The translations under genes were made by a program, and so were the position numbers. From Porticoccus sp002341315 (GTDB taxonomy: Bacteria; Pseudomonadota; Gammaproteobacteria; Pseudomonadales; Porticoccaceae), in NCBI RefSeq assembly GCF_047634355.1, contig NZ_JBLIAL010000008.1: a stretch of DNA of 64,000 nucleotides; one strand, written 5' to 3'. The notes beneath the pieces are model-generated. The model saw nothing but the letters and a program-made list of their open reading frames with translations. It had not been told where the DNA came from and did not search any database. Shown here one piece after another: positions 44,937-53,624 of the stretch. Numbering within the stretch: the first letter of the stretch is position 1; each line of letters opens with the position of its first letter.

Positions 44937-45512
44937 CTATACCAACCCGCTAAAGCCCATGAAGGCCAGTGACATCAAGCCGGCGGTAATCATGCCGATG
45001 GCGGCTCCGCGAAACGGGGTCGGCACATCGGCCACCGCCAGCCTTTCTCGCATGGCGGAAAACAGGATCAATACCAGCGAAAAGCCGATGGCGGCACCAA
45101 AACCATACAGTGTGGACTGGAACAGGTTGTGGGCCTTGGCGGTATTTTGGAGTGCAACCCCGAGCACCGCACAATTGGTGGTGATCAGCGGAAGAAATAC
45201 CCCCAGAACCCGGTACAGCAGAGGGCTGGTTTTTTCGATAAACATTTTGGTGAACTGCACGACCACTGCGATGACGAGAATGAAGGAAATCGTTTTCAGG
45301 TAGGTCAGGCCCAGCGGCTGTAGAATCCAGGTATTCACCAGGTAGCTGGACATGGCGGCGAGAGTCAGCACGAAAGTGGTAGCCCCGGCCATACCGATGG
45401 CGGTCTCCAGCTTGTTGGAGACCCCCATGAAAGGGCACAGGCCCAGAAACTGGACCAGAACAAAGTTGTTCACCAGGATGGCGCTGATCAGAATGACGGC
45501 AAATTCCTGCAT
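44937..45512 (-). CDS. rnfA: Rnf complex subunit RnfA
   Basis: First gene of the operon: a 191-residue, six-helix membrane protein homologous to RnfE. Conserved segments are LVQFLGLCPFMGVSNKLETAIGM and ITTNCAVLGVAL. An AGGA ribosome-binding site precedes ATG 45512. The complex couples electron flow to sodium or proton transport and, in E. coli, also reduces SoxR. Confidence 0.97.
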   Translation of the reverse strand: MQEFAVILISAILVNNFVLVQFLGLCPFMGVSNKLETAIGMAGATTFVLTLAAMSSYLVNTWILQPLGLTYLKTISFILVIAVVVQFTKMFIEKTSPLLYRVLGVFLPLITTNCAVLGVALQNTAKAHNLFQSTLYGFGAAIGFSLVLILFSAMRERLAVADVPTPFRGAAIGMITAGLMSLAFMGFSGLV

Positions 45513-45557
45513 TTCGTCCTGTCTCGCATGCGATGGGAAATAATGTCTACGCCAGCC

Positions 45558-45587
45558 ATTATAGCGGCCTGCATTACTGACTAATAA
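45558..45587 (-). promoter_or_regulatory. Possible promoter of the rnf operon
   Basis: A perfect TATAAT on the reverse strand (45558-45563) lies 45 bases before rnfA. The -35 is weak (TTATTA at 45582-45587 with an 18-base spacer). Between metG and rnfA no terminator was seen. Confidence 0.4.
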
Positions 45588-45688
45588 GCATAAAACGTGA
45601 GCTGTTTAGTTTATTTGGCCATAAGGCATAGCGTTTAGTGATATGGCGACGTCGCTGTCGACGGTTAATTCGAGCAGGCCCCAGGGTA

Positions 45689-47710
45689 TCAGACGACCCT
45701 CTGCCCGGGTTGTGCGCCACTGTCGGGAGACAACAAATAAATGCCCTGTTTGTCTCCTGCCGCCAGCACCATACCTTCCGACAGACCAAAGCGCATTTTG
45801 CGCGGTGCCAGATTGGCTACCAGCACAGTCAACCTGCCCTCCAGGTCTTCTGGTTGATAGGCGGCCTTGATTCCGGAAAATACCGTGCGGGTTTCGCCGC
45901 CGATATCCAGTGTCAGTTGCAACAGCTTGTCGGCGCCCTCCACGGCATTTGCCGCCACAATACGCGCTACACGCAGGTCGACCTTGATAAAATCCTCAAA
46001 ACCGATTTCCGCCGCCAGCGGCTCTTCCATCAATGGACCGCAGAGCGGCGCTGAAGTCGTTTCCGCCAGTATTTCTTTGCTGGCCTCCAGCATGGCGGTC
46101 ACCCTGTCCGGGTCTACCCGTTGCATCAACGGTTTGAAATTGTCGATGCGGTGTTTCAGTAGCGGTTCAATTTTGGCGGGCCAGTCCAGCGGGCTGTTGA
46201 GGAATGTCTCCGCGTCTGCCGCCATCGCGGGCAGCACTGGCTTCAGGTAAATCATCAGGGCGCGGAACAGGTTGATACCGAGGGAGCAGATGTCCTGAAC
46301 CTCCTGTTCGCGGCCTTCTTCTTTCGCCAGTTGCCAGGGTGCTTTCGCGGCAATATATTCGTTGGCTGCATCGGCAAGTGACATGATTTCGCGGATCGCT
46401 CTGCCGAATTCCCGTTGCTCATAGTAGTCGGCAATACTGTCGGCAGCTGCCGAAACCCGGTGCCACAGGGCTTTATCCGCAATACTGGCCGCCAACACGC
46501 CGTCGTTACCCTTGCTGACAAATTTGGCACAACGACTGGCGATATTGACAACCTTGCCCACCAGATCGCTGTTGACCCGCTGGATAAAGTCGTCCAGGTT
46601 CAGATCCAGATCATCCACGCCGGAGGAGAGCTTGGCCGCAAAATAATAGCGCAGGTATTCCGGGTTGAGATTGTCCAGATAGCTGCGGGCATTGATGAAA
46701 GTGCCGCGGGATTTCGACATTTTCTTGCCGTTTACTGTCAGAAAGCCGTGTACGCACACCGCTGTGGGGGTGCGGAAACCGGCACTGCTGAGCATGGCCG
46801 GCCAGAACAGGGCGTGAAAATTGACAATGTCCTTGCCGATAAAGTGATACAGCTCGCTTTCGGCCTGTTCGCCCCAGAAGGTATCGAAATCGATGCCTTC
46901 GCGTTCACAGAGATTCCTGAAACTGGCCATGTAGCCGATTGGTGCATCCAGCCAGACATAGAAATATTTGCCCGGCGCATCGGGGATTTCAAAGCCGAAA
47001 TAGGGCGCATCGCGACTGATATCCCACTCGTGCAGACCACCCTCCAGCCATTCCCCGAGCTTGTTGGCCACCTCTTCCTGTACGTGACCGGCGCGGGTCC
47101 AGGTCTTGAGAAAGTCACTGAATTCCGGCAGCTTGAAAAAAAAGTGCGTGGAAGCTTTCTCTATGGGTGTGGCACCAGAGATGACCGACACCGGGTTGAT
47201 CAGGTCCGTTGGCGCATAGGTGGCTCCGCAGGCTTCGCAGTTATCGCCGTACTGGTCGTCAGTTTTGCATTTGGGACAGGTGCCCTTGATATAGCGATCC
47301 GCCAGAAACAGATGTTTTTCCGGATCATAGGCCTGGGTGATTTCCCGTGTGGCAATATGGCCGTTGTCCCGCAGACGGGAGTAAATCAGTGATGACAGCT
47401 CGCGGTTCTCCACAGAATGGGTGGAGTGGTAGTTATCAAAGTCAATCAGGAATGCTGCAAAATCCTGCTGGTGTTCTGTCCGGACCTGGTCGATCAGTTC
47501 TTCGGGGCTGATGCCGAGTTGTTCCGCCTTGAGCATGATGGCAGTGCCGTGCGCATCATCGGCGCAGACGTAGTAACATTCATGACCGCGCATTTTCTGG
47601 AAACGAACCCAGATATCTGTCTGAATGTATTCCACCAGATGCCCCAGATGGATTGAACCATTGGCATAGGGCAGGGCACTGGTAACAAGAATTTTTCGGC
47701 GTTCAGTCAT
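45689..47710 (-). CDS. metG: Methionyl-tRNA synthetase with C-terminal tRNA-binding domain
   Basis: MetRS charges initiator and elongator tRNA-Met. The 673-residue protein has the class I HLGH motif (21-24), a zinc knuckle (CPKCKTDDQYGDNCEACG), KMSKS (KMSKSRGTFI) and a C-terminal EMAP-II-like dimerisation/tRNA-binding domain from about residue 570 (FIKVDLRVARIVAANAVEGAD). It is divergent from mrp, a common gammaproteobacterial arrangement. Confidence 0.97.
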   Translation of the reverse strand: MTERRKILVTSALPYANGSIHLGHLVEYIQTDIWVRFQKMRGHECYYVCADDAHGTAIMLKAEQLGISPEELIDQVRTEHQQDFAAFLIDFDNYHSTHSVENRELSSLIYSRLRDNGHIATREITQAYDPEKHLFLADRYIKGTCPKCKTDDQYGDNCEACGATYAPTDLINPVSVISGATPIEKASTHFFFKLPEFSDFLKTWTRAGHVQEEVANKLGEWLEGGLHEWDISRDAPYFGFEIPDAPGKYFYVWLDAPIGYMASFRNLCEREGIDFDTFWGEQAESELYHFIGKDIVNFHALFWPAMLSSAGFRTPTAVCVHGFLTVNGKKMSKSRGTFINARSYLDNLNPEYLRYYFAAKLSSGVDDLDLNLDDFIQRVNSDLVGKVVNIASRCAKFVSKGNDGVLAASIADKALWHRVSAAADSIADYYEQREFGRAIREIMSLADAANEYIAAKAPWQLAKEEGREQEVQDICSLGINLFRALMIYLKPVLPAMAADAETFLNSPLDWPAKIEPLLKHRIDNFKPLMQRVDPDRVTAMLEASKEILAETTSAPLCGPLMEEPLAAEIGFEDFIKVDLRVARIVAANAVEGADKLLQLTLDIGGETRTVFSGIKAAYQPEDLEGRLTVLVANLAPRKMRFGLSEGMVLAAGDKQGIYLLSPDSGAQPGQRVV

Positions 47711-47839
47711 GTTGGGAGCTGCTGTGGTTGGCGTTGAGAATCGACGCGATCAAAAGCGGTTGTCATTGAATACTGGTAAAGGGGCGCAACTATAACGGTT
47801 TTGCCCCGTTTTTTCATCCGTTGTCAAGGGGGATTTCTT

Positions 47840-48667
47840 ATGGCTGATGTAACCGTTCAGGACGGTTTGGCAGAGATCAAACATATTATCGGTGTGGCGT
47901 CTGGCAAAGGCGGCGTCGGCAAATCCACCACCGCGGTGAATCTGGCGCTGGCATTGGCCGCCAACGGCGCCAAAGTGGGTATTCTGGATGCGGATATTTA
48001 TGGCCCCAGTGTGCCGATGATGCTGGGTTTGCCCGACGGCACCCGGCCTCAGGTAGAGGAAGAAAAATACTTTTTGCCGGTGCCGGCCCACGGCATTGTA
48101 TCCATGTCCATGGGTTACCTGGTCACCGAACAGACACCCATGGTCTGGCGCGGACCCATGGCGACCGGTGCCCTGATGCAGATGCTCAACCAGACCCGTT
48201 GGGGTGCACTGGACTATCTGGTGGTGGATATGCCGCCGGGGACCGGCGATATCCAGTTGACCCTTGCCCAGAAGGCCAGTATGGCGGGTGCGGTGATTGT
48301 CACCACACCGCAGGATATTGCGTTACTGGATGCCCGCAAGGCGATTGAAATGTTCGGCAAGGTAAAGATTCCGGTATTGGGTATCGTGGAAAACATGGCA
48401 ATGCATCGTTGCAGCCAGTGCGGCCACGAGGAGCCGATCTTCGGTGAAGGCGGTGGTCAGCGGGTTGCAGCGCAATACCACACTGAGGTATTGGGTTCCC
48501 TGCCGCTGGATCGCCTGATTCGCGAGCAGGTAGATGGTGGCAGACCCTCGGTGATTGCGGAGCCGGAAGGCTCGGTCGCTCAACGTTACGGTGAGATTGC
48601 CGCGCGTATCGCTGTGCTTCTGGCAGGGATTGACAGACCCGGTGGCCCACAAATCACGATTGAATAA
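47840..48667 (+). CDS. apbC: Iron-sulfur cluster carrier ATPase Mrp/ApbC
   Basis: Mrp is a P-loop NTPase that carries 4Fe-4S clusters to target proteins. The 275-residue protein shows the deviant Walker A SGKGGVGKST (21-30), DADIYGPSVPMMLG, VDMPPGTGDIQL and the cluster-binding CSQCG. The N-terminal MIP18/DUF59 domain of longer homologues is absent. ATG 47840 has AAGGGGGA upstream and family similarity begins there; an in-frame start at 47801 is weaker. Confidence 0.93.
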   Translation: MADVTVQDGLAEIKHIIGVASGKGGVGKSTTAVNLALALAANGAKVGILDADIYGPSVPMMLGLPDGTRPQVEEEKYFLPVPAHGIVSMSMGYLVTEQTPMVWRGPMATGALMQMLNQTRWGALDYLVVDMPPGTGDIQLTLAQKASMAGAVIVTTPQDIALLDARKAIEMFGKVKIPVLGIVENMAMHRCSQCGHEEPIFGEGGGQRVAAQYHTEVLGSLPLDRLIREQVDGGRPSVIAEPEGSVAQRYGEIAARIAVLLAGIDRPGGPQITIE

Positions 48668-48695
48668 GCGGTTCAAGATCGCCTTTTTTAGGACT

Positions 48696-48723
48696 TTGAC
48701 CCGTTGATCCAAACCGGTATCAT
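48696..48723 (+). promoter_or_regulatory. Probable dcd promoter
   Basis: TTGACC (48696-48701), a 16-base spacer and TATCAT (48718-48723) lie about 100 bases before the dcd ATG. Within the leader there is a small CCGGC/GCCGG hairpin. Confidence 0.45.
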
Positions 48724-48824
48724 GGCCCACTTTCCGGCACGCCGGGCATGCAGCAGCGGATTTTGATGTGGTTGTTTGCAAGCCCACCCAAGGCCCCTGA
48801 CATTTTATTTGAGAGCATCACAGT

Positions 48825-49397
48825 ATGAGCATCAAGTCCGACAAGTGGATTACCCGTATGTCCAGAGAACACGGCATGATTGAGCCGTTTCAGGGGGCCC
48901 AGGTGCGACAGCCTGATCCCAACGGCCAGAAAGTGATTTCCTACGGGGTGTCGAGCTATGGGTACGATGTGCGCTGTGCCGATAATTTCAAGATTTTCAC
49001 CAATATCCATTCCAAAACAGTCGATCCGAAGAATTTCGACTCCGACGCTTTTGTGGATGTGAAGGGGGATTACTGCATTATCCCGCCCAACTCCTTCGCT
49101 CTGGCCAGCACGATCGAATATTTCCGTATACCACGCAATGTACTGACCATCTGTCTCGGTAAATCCACTTATGCCCGCTGCGGCATTATCGTCAATGTCA
49201 CCCCGCTGGAACCGGAGTGGGAGGGTCACGTGACGCTGGAGTTTTCCAACACCACCAGCCTGCCGGCAAAGATCTATGCCAATGAAGGTGTCGCACAGAT
49301 GCTGTTTTTTGAATCTGATGAGGTCTGTGAAATCTCTTATGCAGATCGGGGGGGGAAATACCAGGGTCAGCGCGGGGTTACCCTGCCGAAGGCTTGA
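48825..49397 (+). CDS. dcd: dCTP deaminase
   Basis: Dcd deaminates dCTP to dUTP, which dUTPase then converts to dUMP for thymidylate synthesis. The 190-residue protein shows SYGVSSYGYDVRCADNF, the nucleotide-binding GKSTYARCGIIVNVTPLEPEWEGHVT and SLPAKIYANEGVAQMLFF. The length matches the trimeric Pseudomonas-type enzyme. It follows mrp on the same strand as in Pseudomonas. Confidence 0.97.
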   Translation: MSIKSDKWITRMSREHGMIEPFQGAQVRQPDPNGQKVISYGVSSYGYDVRCADNFKIFTNIHSKTVDPKNFDSDAFVDVKGDYCIIPPNSFALASTIEYFRIPRNVLTICLGKSTYARCGIIVNVTPLEPEWEGHVTLEFSNTTSLPAKIYANEGVAQMLFFESDEVCEISYADRGGKYQGQRGVTLPKA

Positions 49398-49439
49398 TGG
49401 GGAGCGAAGGGCTGCAAAGCCTCGGCACTGGCTGAGTGG

Positions 49440-49811
49440 TTACAATGACGGTGAATGTGTGATTGCCACGGCAAGGATGTAGCAGAAAATCGCCACCGAT
49501 ATCAGGCTGAACAGTAACCGGATGCCCGCGGTTCGGCCGCGTTTGATGGCGTATGTTCCCGTTCCGATATAGGCGAGCAAAGCGACCAGTTTTGCGGTCA
49601 GCCAGCTGTCGGCAAACGGATACTGGTGGCTGCTGATCATCAGGTACACGGCAGAGGCCAGCAGTAGAGTATCGATAATGTGGGGGACGATTTTGGCCCA
49701 CGTTTGTTGCAGTTTTGGCGATGCATTGACCGACCAGACAGCCCGTACAGTAAACAGCGTAAGGCTGAGCAAGGCGAGTGTGATGTGGGTGTTTTTCAGG
49801 ATCAGGTACAT
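49440..49811 (-). CDS. SirB2-like membrane protein
   Basis: A 123-residue protein with four predicted membrane segments and the start MYLILKNTHITLALLSLTLF that marks the SirB family. The function is unknown; the name comes from a locus near a Salmonella invasion regulator, without proof of involvement. It is convergent with dcd and divergent from mntP. Confidence 0.8.
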   Translation of the reverse strand: MYLILKNTHITLALLSLTLFTVRAVWSVNASPKLQQTWAKIVPHIIDTLLLASAVYLMISSHQYPFADSWLTAKLVALLAYIGTGTYAIKRGRTAGIRLLFSLISVAIFCYILAVAITHSPSL

Positions 49812-49930
49812 AATATTATTCTGGCAGCAGTAAATTTTGGTGGGTGAATCTTGATGTTAACAGGCCCTGGCCTGTCTGGTCGGGTTATCCCAATTCGGGG
49901 ACATGGTCTCGCCCGGTTGTTTTTTCTTGC

Positions 49931-49952
49931 GGCTGGCCACCGATGGTCAGCC
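49931..49952 (+). repeat. Hairpin in the mntP leader
   Basis: GGCTGGCCA (49931-49939) pairs with TGGTCAGCC (49944-49952) around CCGA. Upstream, CGGG and CCCG at 49881-49915 enclose TCCC/GGGG and are followed by TTGTTTTTT, which looks like a weak attenuator. A manganese riboswitch (yybP-ykoY) is common before mntP, but I could not recognise its consensus. Confidence 0.45.
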
Positions 49953-49980
49953 CGAATGGAATTTCAGGGAATTGTTTGCA

Positions 49981-50520
49981 GTGATTGAAGTCCTGTTTCT
50001 GGCCGTTGCGTTGAGTATGGACGCATTTGCGGTTTCCATTGGCCTGGGTTCAAAGCACAAGGGCAAAGCCATTGCTCTGGCGTTGATGGCAGGCACCTAT
50101 TTCGGTGTTTTTCAGGCGCTGATGCCGCTGATAGGCTATCTGGGTGGCAGGGGTGTACTGGGCTGGATCGAGGCCTTTGCCCCCTGGGTGGCCTTTTTTC
50201 TGCTGTTGCTGATTGGCGGCAAGATGATTTATGAATCCTTTGCCGAGGGTATCGAAGAGGACATTACCCATATCACCCATCGGGTAATGCTGATTCTGGC
50301 GATTGCCACCAGCATTGATGCCATGGCCGCCGGGTTTGCCCTGACTCTGTTGGACGTAGGCCCGCTACTCGCCTGCTTCATCATTGGCGCGACCACTTTC
50401 CTGTTCAGTGTGCTCGGGGTTTTTGTGGGTATCAAAAGTGGCACCTGGCTGGAAAGCAAAGCAGAGCTTTTTGGTGGCGTGATACTGATTTTAATCGGTT
50501 TTAAGGTGTTGCTGGGGTAA
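49981..50520 (+). CDS. mntP: Manganese efflux pump MntP
   Basis: MntP exports Mn2+ to prevent toxicity. The 179-residue protein has six membrane segments and the family signature LSMDAFAVSIGLG and, in the second repeat, ATSIDAMAAGFAL, with paired Asp residues likely used for metal. I chose GTG 49981, with AGGGA upstream, because the family starts at IEVLFLAVALSMDAF. A start at ATG 49903 would add 26 residues that overlap the structured leader. Confidence 0.9.
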   Translation: MIEVLFLAVALSMDAFAVSIGLGSKHKGKAIALALMAGTYFGVFQALMPLIGYLGGRGVLGWIEAFAPWVAFFLLLLIGGKMIYESFAEGIEEDITHITHRVMLILAIATSIDAMAAGFALTLLDVGPLLACFIIGATTFLFSVLGVFVGIKSGTWLESKAELFGGVILILIGFKVLLG

Positions 50521-50638
50521 ACGATTCCCCCGGGCTTGCTATGAGGTGCTCTTCCCCTTGTCATACAAATGGCACAATAAACCTGCTATGGTCGAGCCCT
50601 ATTCTGTAGAAAGCCACCAATGTTCAGCGGATTGTTAT

Positions 50639-51274
50639 ATGAATTTAGGTACTCCGATTACCAGCAATAAGCGTAAATGGCTTGTTATTGCCGCGGCCCT
50701 GGTCGTGATCGCCCTGGCTGTTATTGTCTTTGAATCCCCCGCGATTGCTGACCTGTCGGAAGAGAACCGTCACCAAGTGCCGACCTTGAAAGCGCAATGG
50801 CAAAAGGGTGAGGTGATCGTGCTGGTCCGGCATCTGGAGCGTTGTGACAAAGAGGATGCTCCCTGTCTGGTTGGCACTGAAGGTATCACCGCGCGTTCCG
50901 TCGATGAGGGGCAAGCGCTGGGTAATGACTTTTATCGACTTGGATTGTTGAACAGCGACGTCTACAACAGCCCACTGGATCGCACAGCCCAGACGGAAAG
51001 TATTGTCTTCGGTGATCGCGGTTTAGATCAGGATTGGTTGTTCAAGTGTAAAAAAACCATCTTCAAGGACGCCATGTCAAAGAAGGCGCCCGGCAGAAAC
51101 CTGATTATGGTGACCCACAGCAGCTGTATCGACAGTTTTGAAGAGTCCCTGGGGTACGCCAGTGAAACCCCTGAATACGGCACCACCCTGTTTTTCAGCC
51201 CTGGCCCTAATAACAAGCTGGAAGTCCACGGTTTTCTCGAAATGGAAGACTGGGATCATACACTGGGTTTTTGA
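50639..51274 (+). CDS. Ais/PmrG-like membrane-anchored histidine phosphatase
   Basis: The 211-residue protein has an N-terminal membrane anchor (about 13-35) and a histidine-phosphatase domain. VIVLVRHLERCDKEDAPC carries the catalytic His, and DVYNSPLDRTAQTESIVF and VTHSSC follow. The RH-x-ERCD plus later GIT and LGN pattern resembles E. coli Ais, a lipopolysaccharide core heptose phosphatase, so a periplasmic phosphatase acting on an envelope glycan is plausible. No clear ribosome-binding site was found; an earlier ATG at 50588 is possible. It is convergent with an LTA-synthase-like gene. Confidence 0.75.
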   Translation: MNLGTPITSNKRKWLVIAAALVVIALAVIVFESPAIADLSEENRHQVPTLKAQWQKGEVIVLVRHLERCDKEDAPCLVGTEGITARSVDEGQALGNDFYRLGLLNSDVYNSPLDRTAQTESIVFGDRGLDQDWLFKCKKTIFKDAMSKKAPGRNLIMVTHSSCIDSFEESLGYASETPEYGTTLFFSPGPNNKLEVHGFLEMEDWDHTLGF

Positions 51275-51311
51275 TCGCCGCTCTCTCCTGACTGAATCCG
51301 CCAGCCCTGGC

Positions 51312-53357
51312 TTATAACTTCCCATGGTTTGTGTCCGGTTGTTTGTCCAAAGCGTTGCCATCCAGGTTTTCCGCCATCAGCACCAGCGGTTTGCGTGGCA
51401 TATCGTAGCGTTGTTGCCGGTATAGCCACGAGGGCATCAGCGCATGGGCCAGTGCTTCGCGGGTGTCACTTGCGGTGGCCTCGCCGGTGAGCTGCAGTTG
51501 CCGGACCGCGGGATCATAAACACCGCTCAAAGCGGATTGCCCAGGCCTCAGGATGGTGACTTGCCGCCCTTGTAGCAGGGCAAAATAATCTGCGAACTGC
51601 ATCAGTGCCCTGCCCGGAGATTGCTGTTCACTCTCAAGGGTCATATCGCGACCGATCATGGGTGTTTCCGCGCTGATGCCCAGCAGGGAGAGCAGGGTGG
51701 TGGCCATATCAATCTGACTGGTGACACTGGTGATGCGTTTGGGTTCAATATCTGCACCCAGGATCAGACCGGGAATCTGGAAGCGTTCAATGGGCACCAG
51801 GCTGTCACCAAACACTTTCAAATCATGGTCGGCGATCACCAGGAACAGGGTGTTTTGCCAATAGTCACTCTGTCTGGCCCGGTCAATAAATTCGCCGAGC
51901 GCATAGTCCGCATATTTCACGGCATTGGGGTAGGTTTGTTTTTCCGGGTTATGCAGTTCGATACGACCATCGGGAAACTCGTAGGGCGAGTGATTGCTGG
52001 AGGTGAAGACCAGGCCAAAATAAGCCTCATCGCGTCGCTGCGCCTCGCTGAGCCGTTGGTGGGTTTTCTCGAAGAGGTCTTCATCGGACACGCCCCAGCT
52101 GCCGACGAAGGCGGGGTTTTCGTAATCCCGCTGGTCAATAACCGACTGGAAGCCATTGCCGATAAAAAAGCTGGCCATATTATCGAAGTGTGACTCGCCA
52201 CCATAGATGAACTCTGTGGTGTAACCCTGCATACCAAGCAGCTCGGCAATGGTGAAGAAGTTCTGTTGTGACAGTGACAGCTTGACCACACTGCGGGCTC
52301 GTGTGGGCAGGAATCCGCTCACGGTCGCTTCAATGCCCCGTACGGAGCGTGTGCCGGTGGAGTAGAGTTGCTCAAACCACCAGCCATGTTCCTTGAGTCT
52401 CTCCAGTTCCGGCGTGACCGGAGTTTCACCGCCCAGGGAACCGACAAAGGTGGCGCCCATGCTCTCTTCGAGAATGATCACCAGATTGAGGGGCTTTTCC
52501 CGTGAGTGTGTGGCCTGGCGGTAATTGAGCGTCGGGAAGGGCTGGTCACCATCGGGTTGCAGCCAGGGGTAAAGTTTGTCCAGTTGCTCCATGATTTCAT
52601 CATCGCTGAGGGTGCCGTACACCTCGGCCGAACGGTCTTCGTGCTTCATGTTGTAGAGGGCAAAGTATACAGACCAGGTGGAATTGATGATCAGGCTGTT
52701 TACCAGCGGGTCGGGCGTCAGGGCAAAGATAGCCGGGTTGGCGGGGCGATGGCCCACCGAAGACCGCACCATCACCACCAGCAATACAGCGACGATTGGC
52801 CAGGTCAACCAGAGTTTCCAGAGAGGCCAGATTTTGTTGTAGGTTCTCAGCCAGTTTTTCATCAGGCGCGTGATTGCCCAGCCCGCCAGCGCTGTGATCA
52901 GCACTCCCATTAGCAGCGGCAGACGAAAGTCACCCCAAAGGGTGGCGAATACTTCACGGGGGTATTTCAGGTATTCAACAAACAAACGGTTGGGCCGCAG
53001 GTCAAACTGCAGGATGAAGGCCGGTGTGGCGGTTTCCATAAACACCAGCAAGGTGATGCCGGCGACACCCCAGACCAGCACCAACGCTCGCCAGACTGGC
53101 CATGACAGTCGCGTGGCCAGTATTGGCGTCAGCAATGCAAGCGGTGCCAGCAGCATACCCATAATGATCAGGTCTGCCCGGATACCCTGACTGATAATTA
53201 CCCACAGGTCGGTTGCGGCCGTTACCCGATCCCACTGCCAGGCGATCAGCCCCAGTCGGGACAGGGATAAAATCATCAGCCCGGTGAGTAACAGGATGAT
53301 CAGTATCCCGTAGGGGCCAAACAGATTGAAAATACGTGTGTGAAGAGGGCTTTTCAT
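51312..53357 (-). CDS. LTA synthase-like sulfatase-fold transferase
   Basis: The 681-residue protein has about five N-terminal membrane helices (up to residue ~205) and an extracytoplasmic alkaline-phosphatase/sulfatase domain. Visible elements are the nucleophilic Thr in YSTGTRSVRGIEA, a metal Glu in ILEESMGATFVGSLGG, GGESHFDNM, SSNHSPYEFP and VIADHDLKV. Members transfer phosphoglycerol or related groups to envelope glycans or lipids, as in OpgB-like or LtaS enzymes. The acceptor in a Gram-negative background is unknown. Its 3' end faces the Ais-like phosphatase gene. Confidence 0.88.
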   Translation of the reverse strand: MKSPLHTRIFNLFGPYGILIILLLTGLMILSLSRLGLIAWQWDRVTAATDLWVIISQGIRADLIIMGMLLAPLALLTPILATRLSWPVWRALVLVWGVAGITLLVFMETATPAFILQFDLRPNRLFVEYLKYPREVFATLWGDFRLPLLMGVLITALAGWAITRLMKNWLRTYNKIWPLWKLWLTWPIVAVLLVVMVRSSVGHRPANPAIFALTPDPLVNSLIINSTWSVYFALYNMKHEDRSAEVYGTLSDDEIMEQLDKLYPWLQPDGDQPFPTLNYRQATHSREKPLNLVIILEESMGATFVGSLGGETPVTPELERLKEHGWWFEQLYSTGTRSVRGIEATVSGFLPTRARSVVKLSLSQQNFFTIAELLGMQGYTTEFIYGGESHFDNMASFFIGNGFQSVIDQRDYENPAFVGSWGVSDEDLFEKTHQRLSEAQRRDEAYFGLVFTSSNHSPYEFPDGRIELHNPEKQTYPNAVKYADYALGEFIDRARQSDYWQNTLFLVIADHDLKVFGDSLVPIERFQIPGLILGADIEPKRITSVTSQIDMATTLLSLLGISAETPMIGRDMTLESEQQSPGRALMQFADYFALLQGRQVTILRPGQSALSGVYDPAVRQLQLTGEATASDTREALAHALMPSWLYRQQRYDMPRKPLVLMAENLDGNALDKQPDTNHGKL

Positions 53358-53624
53358 GGATTCGGATGCCTTGGTTCTGACTGCTGGCTGGCGATACCAT
53401 TACAGTCAGGGTTTGTTGCAAGGTGAAGTCTATTCGCCTGTACCTTAACGGATCCTTAAGAGTGGTCGAACGCCAGAAAGTTCCCTGTGACCGGAAGATG
53501 GCAGATATGGCCAGTTAAAGGTTATGTGAGCCCTGCGGTTGGACCAGATTACCGTCTGGATTTTTGACCGGTCTGTCTTGGTGTCGGGATTTTAAAACCT
53601 TGCCGGATGCTCTAACCTGCCTCC

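Noticed and set aside
46415..47392. A 325-residue open frame opposite metG
   Set aside because: Lies entirely within metG, has no family similarity that I recognise and shows no ribosome-binding site.
49860..49980. yybP-ykoY riboswitch before mntP
   Set aside because: I could not find the conserved loop sequences; only generic stems are visible.
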